A stretch of DNA of 64,000 bases from an uncultured Nitrospira sp. (GTDB taxonomy: Bacteria > Nitrospirota > Nitrospiria > Nitrospirales > Nitrospiraceae), in NCBI GenBank assembly GCA_902500805.1, contig CABVSA010000001.1:124001-188000 (forward strand), read 5' to 3'. Shown one piece after another: positions 51,319 through 61,104 of this stretch (position 1 is the stretch's first letter; each line of letters begins with the position of its first letter). The translations under genes and the position numbers were made by a program. The notes under the pieces were generated by a model. That model was not told where the DNA came from. It saw nothing but the letters and a program-made list of their open reading frames with translations, and ran no database searches.

Positions 51319-52098
51319 TTAGTGTCCCGTCGCTGCACCGGAGGGCTCCGCTTCCTGGCGATGGCCACCGGGTCGGTAGTCCTCAATATCCTCCGCCGCA
51401 GCCGATCCGTTTTTCTCCCGGAGATACTCCGTGATGAAGACCGTTTCCAGATGGGCGGCAAAGTTATCAAGCTCCATCGTGATGGTTTTCGTTTTCGTCA
51501 CCAAAAAGTTGTAACAAAAGAGCGAAGGGATCGCGACCATCAGACCGGCCACCGTGGCAATGAGGGCCGAGGCCACCCCTGGAGCCATGGTGGTCAACGT
51601 CGCCTGCTGCGCCCGGCCAATCCCCGAGAAGGTATCCATGACCCCCCACACCGTACCGAGCAACCCAATAAATGGTCCGCCGCTGATCGCCGTGGCGAGG
51701 ACGATCATGCCCGACTCCAAGGCCACGGCGGATTCGCCCAGGACCCGTTCGAGTGCGATACGCACCGCGCTCATCCCATGATTGGGAAGCTTCTCGGTCT
51801 CATACTTTTCCTGCTGAATCTTCAACTCTTCAGACCCGCCGTAGTAGAGGTCGTACATGGGGGATCCCTGGAGCTGGTCGAGGCGTCCCTTATTGAAGAG
51901 CCCCAGCGGGCTCTTGGACTTTGAGTAGGCCTCCAGAAAGGCGCCGTTCCGTTTCTTGGCTTTGCCCAGCTGGCGAAACTTATTGATGATGACGGTCCAA
52001 CTGATCAGGGAAAAGACGAGCAACACCGAAATGGTAATCTTCCCTTCGAGTGTCGCATGGCTTAAGGCAAAGGCCACGCCTCCCGAACTCATATCCAT
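51319..52098 (-). CDS. exbB: ExbB/TolQ/MotA-family proton-channel protein
   Basis: The 259-residue protein has three membrane segments (about 20-40, 140-165 and 175-200) and the family core GGPFIGLLGTVWGVMDTF and LIATVAGLMVAIPSL. The extended tail (about 30 residues) is charged. It pairs with the ExbD and TonB genes that follow. Its start is 19 bp past the stop of the TpsA gene, so the TPS genes and exbBD-tonB form one tight block. Confidence 0.9.
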   Translation of the reverse strand: MDMSSGGVAFALSHATLEGKITISVLLVFSLISWTVIINKFRQLGKAKKRNGAFLEAYSKSKSPLGLFNKGRLDQLQGSPMYDLYYGGSEELKIQQEKYETEKLPNHGMSAVRIALERVLGESAVALESGMIVLATAISGGPFIGLLGTVWGVMDTFSGIGRAQQATLTTMAPGVASALIATVAGLMVAIPSLFCYNFLVTKTKTITMELDNFAAHLETVFITEYLREKNGSAAAEDIEDYRPGGHRQEAEPSGAATGH

Positions 52099-52117
52099 AG
52101 TGAGACTCCCTTTCCGT

Positions 52118-55100
52118 CTAGTGGGTCGATGGTGGTTGCGGTTTCACATCGACTTGAATCACGACCCCTCGTTTCCCTCTCAAGGCCTGCGCCATCATGC
52201 TCTTCCCGTCCTTCTCCTTGGGGCCGGTCTTGGCGGCCTGCTGATTCTTCTGGCCTGCCTGCTGATTGGCGGCGTCGGTCACCGCATCCTGCGCGGCCTC
52301 CGAGCTCTTTTGCGCGGTGGAGACCGACGCGACCGACGCCCCGGCCGACGCCCCCACCGTGCCGGTGACCCCGGTGAGCCCACCGACCGACCCGCCACCG
52401 CCTGAACTGGCGATCGAGACGGAGGCGCCGCCGGAGGTGGCGCCGGAGAAGGTGCCGGTGACCTGAACATCGCCGGAGAGGTTCGCCGCCCTGAACGTGA
52501 CTTTGCCTTGCACTTCCCCTCCTTGAAAATCGAGGGTACGGCCGGCGAGCAGATCGACGCGTCGACCTCGAATGCCGGCCGGTGGCACGACGATATCCGA
52601 CGCGGCATCCAGCAACACGTCCCCGAGGCTCAAGGGACGGCGTCTTCCGGTGACGGGATCAACTTTATTCGGATTTCTGGTGATAAATTCTTCAAAGAGC
52701 GCGTCGAACTCCGGCGTGCGTTGGTCGATCAGGGCTTCGGCACGAGCCTCCAGCGACGCCGTGTTGCGGTTGAAGACCCGCTGTTTGAAGATTTCATTCT
52801 TGACCGCGGTGATCTCCGGCGTGTCGAATTTTGGAAAGTCCAAGGCCTGAGGATCAGCCGGATGAAAGGTAAAGATTCCGCTGCCGGGGACTTCAAAGTT
52901 TTCTCGGCTGGTTTCGATTGTCCCGTCGTCTTTTAAGATAGGGCGGCCGTTGGCATCGAGCTTGGGCACATCCAGCTGAAACAGCTGCCGCTCACCTTTC
53001 CCCCCGCTGCCTGCATTGATCGACCCGGCCGTTGAGATAATTCTGATGTCACCCCCCGAGAACGTGCCGATTCGGGACGTCCGTACATTCACATCGCCGG
53101 TCGATTGGATATGGATGGCCGTCCGATCAGGAACGAGCGGAAAGTTCACGATCCCGGTTTGTCCGACCGTAGCCCGAGTCGCCCGAACCCCGACCGATCC
53201 TCCCAGACGCACCTGAATCCCGGTGGATTCTTCCCCGATGCGCCTGTTGACCGTCGCTCCGACATCGATAAACCCACCGGTGGGCGCGAGATTCCTACGT
53301 CCCCGCACCGACACCGGCACGCCGAGCGGATGCAGGGCGCTGTTATCGTAACCGGGAATGTAGCTGGGGTCGTTTCCGTGGATACTGACCCCGGCTCCGC
53401 CGTCGGTCACGATGCGGGATTGCGTCATGCTCAGATTTCTGCCGACACCGATGTGGAGCGCTCCGGCCAACGACGCGTCACGTCCCGGTGTGAGGCCAGG
53501 GGTCATTCTGATGCCGGCCCCGTTACCGAGGTCCAGATCCCTTCCCGCCTTGACTGAGACGGTCCCGTTGCCGCTGAACGTGAGGCCAAATGAAGGGCCT
53601 GGAATCGTGGGCGTCGACTCAGGCAACAGCCCGAGCTTGATATCCCGCCCCGCTTCAATGACGACGCCGGGCTTCGCCACCGGGACCTGTTTCGTTACGG
53701 ACACCACCCGAATATTCACCACATTCCCCGGATCGACCGATTCGGTCCCGTTCCACGGCCTGATTCGACCGCCGTCGTTGGGGTCACGGATGAGGATGAC
53801 ATCGTCCGTCGATCCTCCGTTCAGAATCGGCGCCCGCAACACGCGTCCTGTCGCCGGATCAATCAGCATGGGAATCGATTCCACCACCGTTCTGAATTCA
53901 GACCCCAGGTTGGATGCGGTGGCGGCCAGGTTCACATTCTGAATATCGTTTCCTGCCTGAAGCCTTGTCTCTTTCAAGTACGTCGGGTCGCGGAAATCCA
54001 TGTTCAGGTTTCGAATCGTGTCTCCGGCCGTCATCTGGATGGTGCCGGGCTGACTGGCGTTATCCGGACTTCCCACCTTATCCAGGGTAGATGCCAGGAC
54101 TCCGCCAGCCTCTTCCCCCAGGCCGATCATTCGTCCTACGAGGGAGGACGGGGATTGGCCGGTGATGCTGATGAACGGTACGGAGCCCGGCTGCAATTCG
54201 AATAGGCTGTCGGGAGGCGTCAGTGCGGTTTCCGGTGCAGGCAGGCCTGGCGGCCGTGCCGCCCCAAGGAACGGCTGAAGCAAGGGATCGATCGGCTTCC
54301 TGATATCGATCGCCACGTAGTTTCTGAGACTGATGCCAGGTTCGACCCGGCCTGGGACATAGACCCAGCGGATGAATTCAGGTGAGGGCGGTCCGGGTGC
54401 GTAGGTCAGGAGTCCTTCGATGTTCCCGCCCGCCGACACATTGAGTCTCGCCTGCGGCCCGTTGAAAAAACGAAGCGGACTGCGGATCTGCACCGTCCCC
54501 TCGGTGGCCTGCACGTCGAAGCGCGCCGGCAACATCTGCCCGAACACACGCATATCGTCGTGCCCCCCAGACTCGAAGAACGGCGTTCTCTGCGTATCAA
54601 GGATCACGTTGCCGTGTCGCGACACCAGGCTCGCGTCGTTATGCTGAAACCCTTCGTTTAACAGGGCCCCAAACATAAACGGCTGGCCGCTCGGGAACCC
54701 CTCCAACGGGGTTCCCGGCGTTCGAAACCGCCCCCAATCTGCGGTTCCCGCAAGGGGATTGGCCAGATCCCAGGCCACACCCGCATCCGACAGACGGCGC
54801 ACATACAGATTACCCCCCGCATGGATCGACACCTTGGCGTCCGTCATGGCCACATCCAAATAGCCCGCAGCGCTTTCTTCCAGAGGAGGAAGCTGCTGCG
54901 CGGCACGATCTCGATTGAGAGCCGCCAGCGTAAGCGCATCCGGGAGAAGCCCGCCGGCATCCAACGGCAGGTTCGTGTCGCCGATCCTGCCTCCGACCGA
55001 CACGACCGCATCGGCGTTCCGTACCATGAATCCCGGACCTCGGAAATCCGCGAGCACAGTCCCTCCGACAAAGTTCCCTTCCTTCGTCGTGATCGACAAG

Positions 55101-57067
55101 GTCCCGGTTCCGGTCCGCACGCCTGCTGCATTGGTGAATCTCGTCCCGTCGACCAGAAGACCCTGGACATTGGAGTCGTCGCCGCCGTTCACCACATCTT
55201 GTGTCAGTTCCTGCGCGACCCTCATGCTCGCCACAATATCCCGCTGGGCCGTGAGCACGAGATCGCCTCCGCCCTTGACTCGCAAGCTCGACAGGAGTGC
55301 CACGGTCTGATCAATCAGCCGAATCGACCCGCTCCTGGCCGCCATCTCAATGTTGCCGCCATGGCCGGTCGACAGGGTCGACGTCCTAAAGCGGATATCG
55401 TTTCCGGCGACTCCGACGATATCCCTCGGAACACCGGGAGTATCGAGCGTGAACGGATCGACCCGGATGGTCGCGCTTTCAAACAACAGATCGTTGCCGG
55501 ACAGGAACCGCAATCGACCGGTCGAAGCCCCTGGAGCCAGACTTTCCAGAAACCGTGAGCCGGTCACGGTGACATTGTTCAAGGCGGCGAGCGTGACGTC
55601 CTGCAAGGGACCGAGATCCACGGATCCAATATCCAGCACCAGGTCGGCGGGAATCAGTCGAAAGCGACCGGCGAGATAGGTACTGCCTGCTGCGCCAATG
55701 AACGGCACCGCGCTGAACCCAGCCGCATCAGCCCGTCGATCGCCGAGCAGCAATTCTCCACCATGACCGCCCTGGAATCCGCCGCTCACATCAAACGTCG
55801 CCCCGGCGTTGACATCCAACTGCCCTCTTGAAAGATCAGTGGCCATGCCGACGATCGTGCCCCCGTGTGACACACCCGTTGGTCCCCCTCTGGCCCGCGT
55901 TACGCTGGTGCCCCCGAACGTGAGGGCTTCCTTGCCCCAGAAATGGATGTGGCCGGTGCGGTCGCCCACGGACTCCGCCTGCGCCGTACCTTGATGGGTA
56001 ACTCTGTTTCCTTGCACCAGGATGTCGCCGCCGTCCGCCTGCATGCGGCTCGTGCCGCCGGTCGTCGCCACACCGGCGCCCGGCTGACTGCCCTCCATGG
56101 CCCTCACATCGATTCGGCCGCGCCGCCCCCCGGCGACATTGGCTTGGAGCAGGCCGTCATGCGCCACCTCCTGGCCGATGACCTCGATCGAGCCCCCGTC
56201 CGCCTGCGTGCGGCTCGTTGCGCCCAACCGCACACGGGCCGCTGTCGGGCCCGGCGTGGTGGAATTGGGTTTCGCCACCAGCTCGATCTTTCCCCCTCGG
56301 TTCGCGATGGCATTGGCCTGCACCACCCCCTGTTGATTGACCGACAGCCCCGCCATGGAAATATGGCCGCCGTCCGCCGTCAACGTCCCCAGATTCAAGG
56401 CCTCCCCCACCGGTGCCTGCAATTCCACCAGGAACCCGCGGCCGTCGGACCGGCTGGACAGATAGGCTGTGGTTCCGGCGGCAAGCGAAACGGACCCGTC
56501 GTTGGCGGTGATGATCCCCGATGCGCCGTTTTCGACATTGGGCGCGATCAGGTAGACCCCGCCGGCTCCCGCGCGGATATTCCCCAGGTTCCGTACCAGT
56601 CCGTCGGTGACCGCTCCCAGCAATCGGTAGTTGCCCGCCAGAAAATCACGATCCGTCATATTGAGGGAGGAGGCGACCAATCCTCCGACGTCCACTTGTG
56701 AGCCCGGCTGGAAGATCACGCCGTTCCGGTTCAGCAGCATGACGATGCCGTTGGCCCGCAGTGCGCCGAAAATTTCACTCGGTGCGGTTCCGCCGATCCG
56801 GTTGAGGGCAAGGGACAAGGCGTTGGGTTGGATGAAGTGCGTGACCTCGTTCGGTGCGATATTGAACGACTCCCAATTGATGACGACGTTCGGCGTGGTC
56901 TGCCTGATCGTCAAGGTGTTCCCGTCGGCTGGGCCGATGGTCGCCTCGCCGCTCGTGACGCTCCCATTGGTCGGATTGCCGTGCGCCGATCCGGCGAGGA
57001 TCATCGGCCACAGCCCCAAGAGCGTGATCACTACGAGCCGACCGATCGTTCCGCTTCTGATGTTCAT
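52118..57067 (-). CDS. TpsA: filamentous-haemagglutinin-like exoprotein of a two-partner secretion system
   Basis: The ATG at 57067 gives 1649 residues. A signal peptide ends near Gly30 (AGSAHG). Residues about 35-160 are the TPS/haemagglutination domain, with the N-R-N-G motif at 113-116 in place of NPNG, and GSQVDVGGLVASSLN. The long middle is a beta-helix of variable repeats. Near the C-terminus comes a Gly/Ser-rich stretch (GGGSVGGLTGVTGTVGASAG), an Ala/Gln-rich helical stretch and a basic end. It would be secreted by the adjacent TpsB and act as an adhesin or surface exoprotein. There is no toxin domain visible at the C-terminus. Confidence 0.85.
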   Translation of the reverse strand: MNIRSGTIGRLVVITLLGLWPMILAGSAHGNPTNGSVTSGEATIGPADGNTLTIRQTTPNVVINWESFNIAPNEVTHFIQPNALSLALNRIGGTAPSEIFGALRANGIVMLLNRNGVIFQPGSQVDVGGLVASSLNMTDRDFLAGNYRLLGAVTDGLVRNLGNIRAGAGGVYLIAPNVENGASGIITANDGSVSLAAGTTAYLSSRSDGRGFLVELQAPVGEALNLGTLTADGGHISMAGLSVNQQGVVQANAIANRGGKIELVAKPNSTTPGPTAARVRLGATSRTQADGGSIEVIGQEVAHDGLLQANVAGGRRGRIDVRAMEGSQPGAGVATTGGTSRMQADGGDILVQGNRVTHQGTAQAESVGDRTGHIHFWGKEALTFGGTSVTRARGGPTGVSHGGTIVGMATDLSRGQLDVNAGATFDVSGGFQGGHGGELLLGDRRADAAGFSAVPFIGAAGSTYLAGRFRLIPADLVLDIGSVDLGPLQDVTLAALNNVTVTGSRFLESLAPGASTGRLRFLSGNDLLFESATIRVDPFTLDTPGVPRDIVGVAGNDIRFRTSTLSTGHGGNIEMAARSGSIRLIDQTVALLSSLRVKGGGDLVLTAQRDIVASMRVAQELTQDVVNGGDDSNVQGLLVDGTRFTNAAGVRTGTGTLSITTKEGNFVGGTVLADFRGPGFMVRNADAVVSVGGRIGDTNLPLDAGGLLPDALTLAALNRDRAAQQLPPLEESAAGYLDVAMTDAKVSIHAGGNLYVRRLSDAGVAWDLANPLAGTADWGRFRTPGTPLEGFPSGQPFMFGALLNEGFQHNDASLVSRHGNVILDTQRTPFFESGGHDDMRVFGQMLPARFDVQATEGTVQIRSPLRFFNGPQARLNVSAGGNIEGLLTYAPGPPSPEFIRWVYVPGRVEPGISLRNYVAIDIRKPIDPLLQPFLGAARPPGLPAPETALTPPDSLFELQPGSVPFISITGQSPSSLVGRMIGLGEEAGGVLASTLDKVGSPDNASQPGTIQMTAGDTIRNLNMDFRDPTYLKETRLQAGNDIQNVNLAATASNLGSEFRTVVESIPMLIDPATGRVLRAPILNGGSTDDVILIRDPNDGGRIRPWNGTESVDPGNVVNIRVVSVTKQVPVAKPGVVIEAGRDIKLGLLPESTPTIPGPSFGLTFSGNGTVSVKAGRDLDLGNGAGIRMTPGLTPGRDASLAGALHIGVGRNLSMTQSRIVTDGGAGVSIHGNDPSYIPGYDNSALHPLGVPVSVRGRRNLAPTGGFIDVGATVNRRIGEESTGIQVRLGGSVGVRATRATVGQTGIVNFPLVPDRTAIHIQSTGDVNVRTSRIGTFSGGDIRIISTAGSINAGSGGKGERQLFQLDVPKLDANGRPILKDDGTIETSRENFEVPGSGIFTFHPADPQALDFPKFDTPEITAVKNEIFKQRVFNRNTASLEARAEALIDQRTPEFDALFEEFITRNPNKVDPVTGRRRPLSLGDVLLDAASDIVVPPAGIRGRRVDLLAGRTLDFQGGEVQGKVTFRAANLSGDVQVTGTFSGATSGGASVSIASSGGGGSVGGLTGVTGTVGASAGASVASVSTAQKSSEAAQDAVTDAANQQAGQKNQQAAKTGPKEKDGKSMMAQALRGKRGVVIQVDVKPQPPSTH

Positions 57068-57095
57068 GAAGCCCTCTGTTGCGCCCGGTTCGTCG

Positions 57096-58883
57096 TTAGA
57101 ACCCGAGACTGACCACAAAGTGAACAAAGGAGTCGCCCGCCTTGGTTTGAGAAAGATTCTGCAATGCATAGCCCTGGTCGATGTGTACTTCGCCGATCTT
57201 CTTCGGCAGGGTGACCCGCAGACCCCATCCGGCACCCTCCAAGCGGAACTGGTCCCGTTGTCCGGGAAGCGGATCTTGGACCCAGAGATTCACGGCATCG
57301 TAGAACCCGGCCAGTCGCCACTTGATCGCCCATTCAGACGACCGGCGTCGTTGCCAAAAGTAGTCGACGGGAATGGGAATCAGTTCCGGAGTGGTCAGCT
57401 CTGCGCGCCCACGCACGGCGTGATCTCCCAGGGCCTCGAAATTGATATATCCCCGCACGGTCTCGTAGCCGCCCGCGAAATAAGCTTCCGCTGGAATCAG
57501 CGGCTCACTCGCCCACTGCCCATCGAGACGCAGTCGGAGATCGAACCCGTAGGGCAGGGTATGACGTCGATCCAGACTCCCTCGGACCACCGCGAAACTG
57601 CCGCTGGCTCCCGCCCGACTCCCCGGTTTGTTGAAGGGGTCGTTGGGATCGCCGCCGAAGTCCGCTTTTCGTCCGTCAGGAATGATCCCACAGCAATACC
57701 CTCTCGCCGTCACACCGAACTCCGTCATACCCCATCGGTCCAACAACGACCCCGCATACCCCACGCTCACCGGCGTATACTGAATCGGACTCAAGACCGT
57801 CGCCGACCCGAGGAGGCCTGGAAATGTGGCTTCGGTCCGCTCCAGCCGCAAAAAATCAGCTCCGACGGACAGCTTGTGGCTGCCGGGAAGCTTGGGGAAC
57901 ACGGGGAAAAAGTAGCGCACACCCGCAGCCGTTGCGTTGCCGACGATGTTCACACTGCTGCCGCCCACCGGCAAATTCGCCACCGGAAGCGACGCGGTAA
58001 AGACGGACTTGGAAAAGTAGACCGAGAGGAGATGGTCTGGCCATTTGATCGGCGCCACGTAGCTCACCGCGTAACTCTGGACCGCGCCGAAATCCTCCGG
58101 CGTTTGCACGGTCTTGACGGTCAAGATGTGATCGGCATCGAACAGGTTCGTGTATTGACCTTCCAACGTGAGACGATTGCGTGGCGTGAACAAGGGACCT
58201 TGATTGTCCGCCTGCACGCGACCATGGAACGGAAGCCGGTCGCTCGTCTTCAACTCCACGTTGATCAACCCTGGTTCCGCCCCCGGTTTCAAGGTGGGCA
58301 CGACCTTCAAATCAGGATTGGCGTTCAACGCATCCAAATCTTTCACCAATGCCGGCTCGTACAACAGATCTCCGACGTTCAACGACGGTAATTTCCCCCG
58401 AATATTCCACTGAGAGTAGTATCGGTTCTCCAGCACCTTGATCGCCCCGAGTCGCGCTTCGATGACCTCCAACCGAACCGTGCCGTTCTCGATCGTTTGC
58501 TCCGGCAGCGTAACAACGACGGACACATACCCTTTCGCATGGTAGGCCGCCTCCAGTTCCTGCTTCGCCTTTTCCAACTCCCGAAACGACCGGTTCGGTC
58601 CGAGATACTTATCGACGATCTCTTTGATTTTTTCTGGGGCCAACAGGGTGTTGCCTTCCACGAGGAACTCCCGCACCTCCAGACCCTGCTCGTCCCCCGA
58701 AGGACGGGTCGGCGAGGTCTGATCCTCAACCTGCTGTGCCACCAAGAACGGTGGGGGTGTATTCATATCGCCGGCGCTGCGCGCAGACCGTTGCGCATTG
58801 CTTCGCTGGTCCTGAGCCAGATGCTCCGCCGAAGCCGACGCCGCGACGCCGACGATGAACATAAACACGATGCCCCGGACCAT
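57096..58883 (-). CDS. TpsB: ShlB/FhaC-type outer-membrane transporter
   Basis: The ATG at 58883 behind GGAG gives 595 residues; a TTG nine bases upstream is less likely. After a signal peptide (ending SASA) comes a Pro-rich linker, two POTRA domains (about 70-225, EVREFLVEGNTLLAPEKIKEI) and a 16-strand barrel with the VRGY-type motif (GGYETVRGYINFEALGD) and a C-terminal Phe. It secretes the neighbouring TpsA; the gap is 28 bp. Confidence 0.9.
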   Translation of the reverse strand: MVRGIVFMFIVGVAASASAEHLAQDQRSNAQRSARSAGDMNTPPPFLVAQQVEDQTSPTRPSGDEQGLEVREFLVEGNTLLAPEKIKEIVDKYLGPNRSFRELEKAKQELEAAYHAKGYVSVVVTLPEQTIENGTVRLEVIEARLGAIKVLENRYYSQWNIRGKLPSLNVGDLLYEPALVKDLDALNANPDLKVVPTLKPGAEPGLINVELKTSDRLPFHGRVQADNQGPLFTPRNRLTLEGQYTNLFDADHILTVKTVQTPEDFGAVQSYAVSYVAPIKWPDHLLSVYFSKSVFTASLPVANLPVGGSSVNIVGNATAAGVRYFFPVFPKLPGSHKLSVGADFLRLERTEATFPGLLGSATVLSPIQYTPVSVGYAGSLLDRWGMTEFGVTARGYCCGIIPDGRKADFGGDPNDPFNKPGSRAGASGSFAVVRGSLDRRHTLPYGFDLRLRLDGQWASEPLIPAEAYFAGGYETVRGYINFEALGDHAVRGRAELTTPELIPIPVDYFWQRRRSSEWAIKWRLAGFYDAVNLWVQDPLPGQRDQFRLEGAGWGLRVTLPKKIGEVHIDQGYALQNLSQTKAGDSFVHFVVSLGF

Positions 58884-59050
58884 GCGCTCCAATACCGATC
58901 ACCAGATAAACGATTTCAATCCATCATGACCGGGCTGTGTGCACGATGCCCGTTGCGTCGACGCGCCGCAGCTCTCTCCGTTTCACTCTTACTAGGGTCT
59001 GCACACGTATCCATGCCCTGAGAGAAGCTCTGCACTTATACCTGCGGGCC

Positions 59051-59067
59051 TGTTACGGCGAAGTTAC
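59051..59067. promoter_or_regulatory. Pho-box-like 11-bp direct repeat
   Basis: TGTTAC (59051) and AGTTAC (59062) are 11 bp apart in the divergent region between tpsB (168 bp away) and the GspC-like gene (112 bp away). Confidence 0.4.
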
Positions 59068-59178
59068 TAACTCCTTCTTTGCATGTTAATTCCTTTGCAC
59101 CTCCTTGCGAGGCAGTGATTCTGCGACTATGATCGGCCGCGATTCTTGCTCACACTCGTCACAGAGTCCGTCGCTGTC

Positions 59179-60087
59179 ATGATGAAGGTGCGATTCGATC
59201 AGAAGCGGTTTATCTGGGCGGTCACGCTCCTCTTGGCCATGTTTCTGATCGCCCACAGCCTCAACGCGGTGATTGCGTACCAGATCATCGACCCCTCTGA
59301 TCATCTGGGTCCCTCGCTTGCCGCCGGTCGCGCCACGGATTCCTCCGCCGCCGATCTGCCGTCGCCGTCACCTGAAGAATTGAGTCAGCACATTCTGCAA
59401 AGCGGACTCTTCGTGGTCCCGCGGCAGCGCAAACAGCACCGGATGGGGGCCGATGCCGGCGGTGCCGACGATACCCGCGAAGCCGACGATTCCACGCCGC
59501 CGCTGAATCTCGCACAAAAGCTGGTATTACGCGGGACTTCTTACGGGGACACCCGCCTTTCTATCGCCATGATCGAGGAGATCAGCAGTAAAACCCTCGC
59601 GCTCTACCACCTGCGGGAGGATATTCCGAATGCCGGCGAACTCGTCGAGATCCGGCGCGAAGGCGTACGCATTCGTCAAGGTCGCCGCGAGGAATTCCTT
59701 CCGGTCACGACGGGCGACCCCGGTGAGGCGCGGCCGATGCCGGTCAGCAACCCTCTTCCTGACCCCAAGAAGAAGATTCTGCTCGATCGAAAAGAAGTGA
59801 CGACCGCCCTGGCCGACCTCTCAAAGTTGCTCGGACAGGCTCGCGCGGTTCCGTATTTCGTCGACGGGAAAGTCAACGGCTTTCATTTGACCATTTTCAC
59901 TCCCGAGTCGTTCTTCGGCCGTATCGGGCTGATCACTGGAGATATCCTCAAGCGGGTGAACGGTATCGAGATCCGAGATCCCGGGCAGGTCATCGGGTTG
60001 TTTCAGCAGGTGAAGGACGAGCGGGTCGTGAAAGTGGATGTGCTGCGGCAGGACCGCCCGACCACACTGACGTATGAAATCCGGTAA
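59179..60087 (+). CDS. GspC-like type II secretion inner-membrane protein
   Basis: The ATG at 59179 gives 302 residues. One N-terminal membrane segment (FIWAVTLLLAMFLIAHSL), a Pro/Ser linker, an HR domain (NLAQKLVLRGTSYGDTRLSI ... EEISSKTLALYHLRED) and a C-terminal PDZ domain (FGRIGLITGDILKRVNGIEI) are the GspC layout. GspC links the inner-membrane platform to the GspD secretin. No other T2SS gene is in the window. It starts 296 bp from the divergent TPS operon. Confidence 0.8.
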   Translation: MMKVRFDQKRFIWAVTLLLAMFLIAHSLNAVIAYQIIDPSDHLGPSLAAGRATDSSAADLPSPSPEELSQHILQSGLFVVPRQRKQHRMGADAGGADDTREADDSTPPLNLAQKLVLRGTSYGDTRLSIAMIEEISSKTLALYHLREDIPNAGELVEIRREGVRIRQGRREEFLPVTTGDPGEARPMPVSNPLPDPKKKILLDRKEVTTALADLSKLLGQARAVPYFVDGKVNGFHLTIFTPESFFGRIGLITGDILKRVNGIEIRDPGQVIGLFQQVKDERVVKVDVLRQDRPTTLTYEIR

Positions 60088-60194
60088 CGTGTGCCCGGTT
60101 TTCGGCGGTTCCTCGGAATTCCTTCCTCCTGTTTCAGCCCTGGCCCTTGCACTGCCTTGATCGGACGCACTCTGAAATCCCCGTCGCAGCGGCG

Positions 60195-60222
60195 AATTAA
60201 CCGGAAGTTAATATCCAGGTAA
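60195..60222 (+). promoter_or_regulatory. Three-unit Pho-box-like 11-bp repeat
   Basis: ATTAAC (60195), GTTAAT (60206) and GGTAAC (60217) at exact 11-bp steps, ending 76 bp before the beta-barrel start. Confidence 0.5.
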
Positions 60223-60297
60223 CTGGTGCGTCACGTATCCCGCGTTATTGTTGCGGGCTTTTGTCTTGAATCTCTACCATCGGCCAGGAGGTGCTTC

Positions 60298-61104
60298 TTG
60301 TTCTCTCGTGTTGCCGGAGCTGTGGTACTTTTCTTTGCGTTGGTGCTCCTCTACGAGCCCGGTGCTGCTGAGTGGTACGTCGGCGGCTATGGGGGATTCA
60401 GCTCACCCAGCGACCTCACGAGCGTCACCATGCCGGATTTCGGACGACGCTCGGTCTTGGATGATCCCTTGTTGGGCAATGGTGCCGGCAATCCGGCGCT
60501 GGCCTCCGTCACCCAAACCTTCAAAACGAGCGATCTCAAAACCAGCACCTCCCCGATATTCGGGGGGAAAGTCGGCTACTTTTTTGATCAACAACAACTT
60601 CCCTGGTTGGGCGTCGAACTCGAAGTCTTCACGACCAAGCCCGACATCGAAGGGCACGTGGTGCAAACCAATCAAGACATTCAGTTCAACCCCGTGAATA
60701 TCGCCCCATCCGGGACCTGTACCGATTTCTATCCGACCGCGACTCCGAACTGCCCACAACTCATCAACAAGACCGGTTCGTTACAGATTCCTGCGAGTTC
60801 CTTGCGCGTCTTTACTGCCGCCGCGAATGTGCTCGTCCGTTACCCAGGGCGGTGGATTGAGCCTTACGCCGGAGTCGGAATCGGCGCCTTTTACTTTCGT
60901 GGAACCGGCCCGATCGCGGGCGATCAGGTGGTGCCTGGTTTCAACGGGCTGTGGGGCGTGAAGCTGTTCCCCTTCGAGGATTGGGGAGTGTTCGTGGAAG
61001 GCAAATACAACCGCGCGACGATCACGAGCCTCGACTCCACCTTTGGAATCAGCGGAACCTATGACGTCTTCCATGTCGTTGTAGGAGCCTTGTACCGGTT
61101 CTAG
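60298..61104 (+). CDS. Outer-membrane beta-barrel protein
   Basis: A TTG start at 60298 is preferred because AGGAG lies seven bases upstream; the longer ATG frame from 60226 has no ribosome site. It encodes 268 residues: a signal peptide ending PGAA, then EWYVGGYGGFSSPSD and amphipathic strands, ending in YRF, the C-terminal signature of OM barrels. It is like small OmpA/OmpW-type or PagP-like barrels with an extra Cys pair (CTDFYPTATPNC). Function unknown. Confidence 0.75.
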   Translation: MFSRVAGAVVLFFALVLLYEPGAAEWYVGGYGGFSSPSDLTSVTMPDFGRRSVLDDPLLGNGAGNPALASVTQTFKTSDLKTSTSPIFGGKVGYFFDQQQLPWLGVELEVFTTKPDIEGHVVQTNQDIQFNPVNIAPSGTCTDFYPTATPNCPQLINKTGSLQIPASSLRVFTAAANVLVRYPGRWIEPYAGVGIGAFYFRGTGPIAGDQVVPGFNGLWGVKLFPFEDWGVFVEGKYNRATITSLDSTFGISGTYDVFHVVVGALYRF

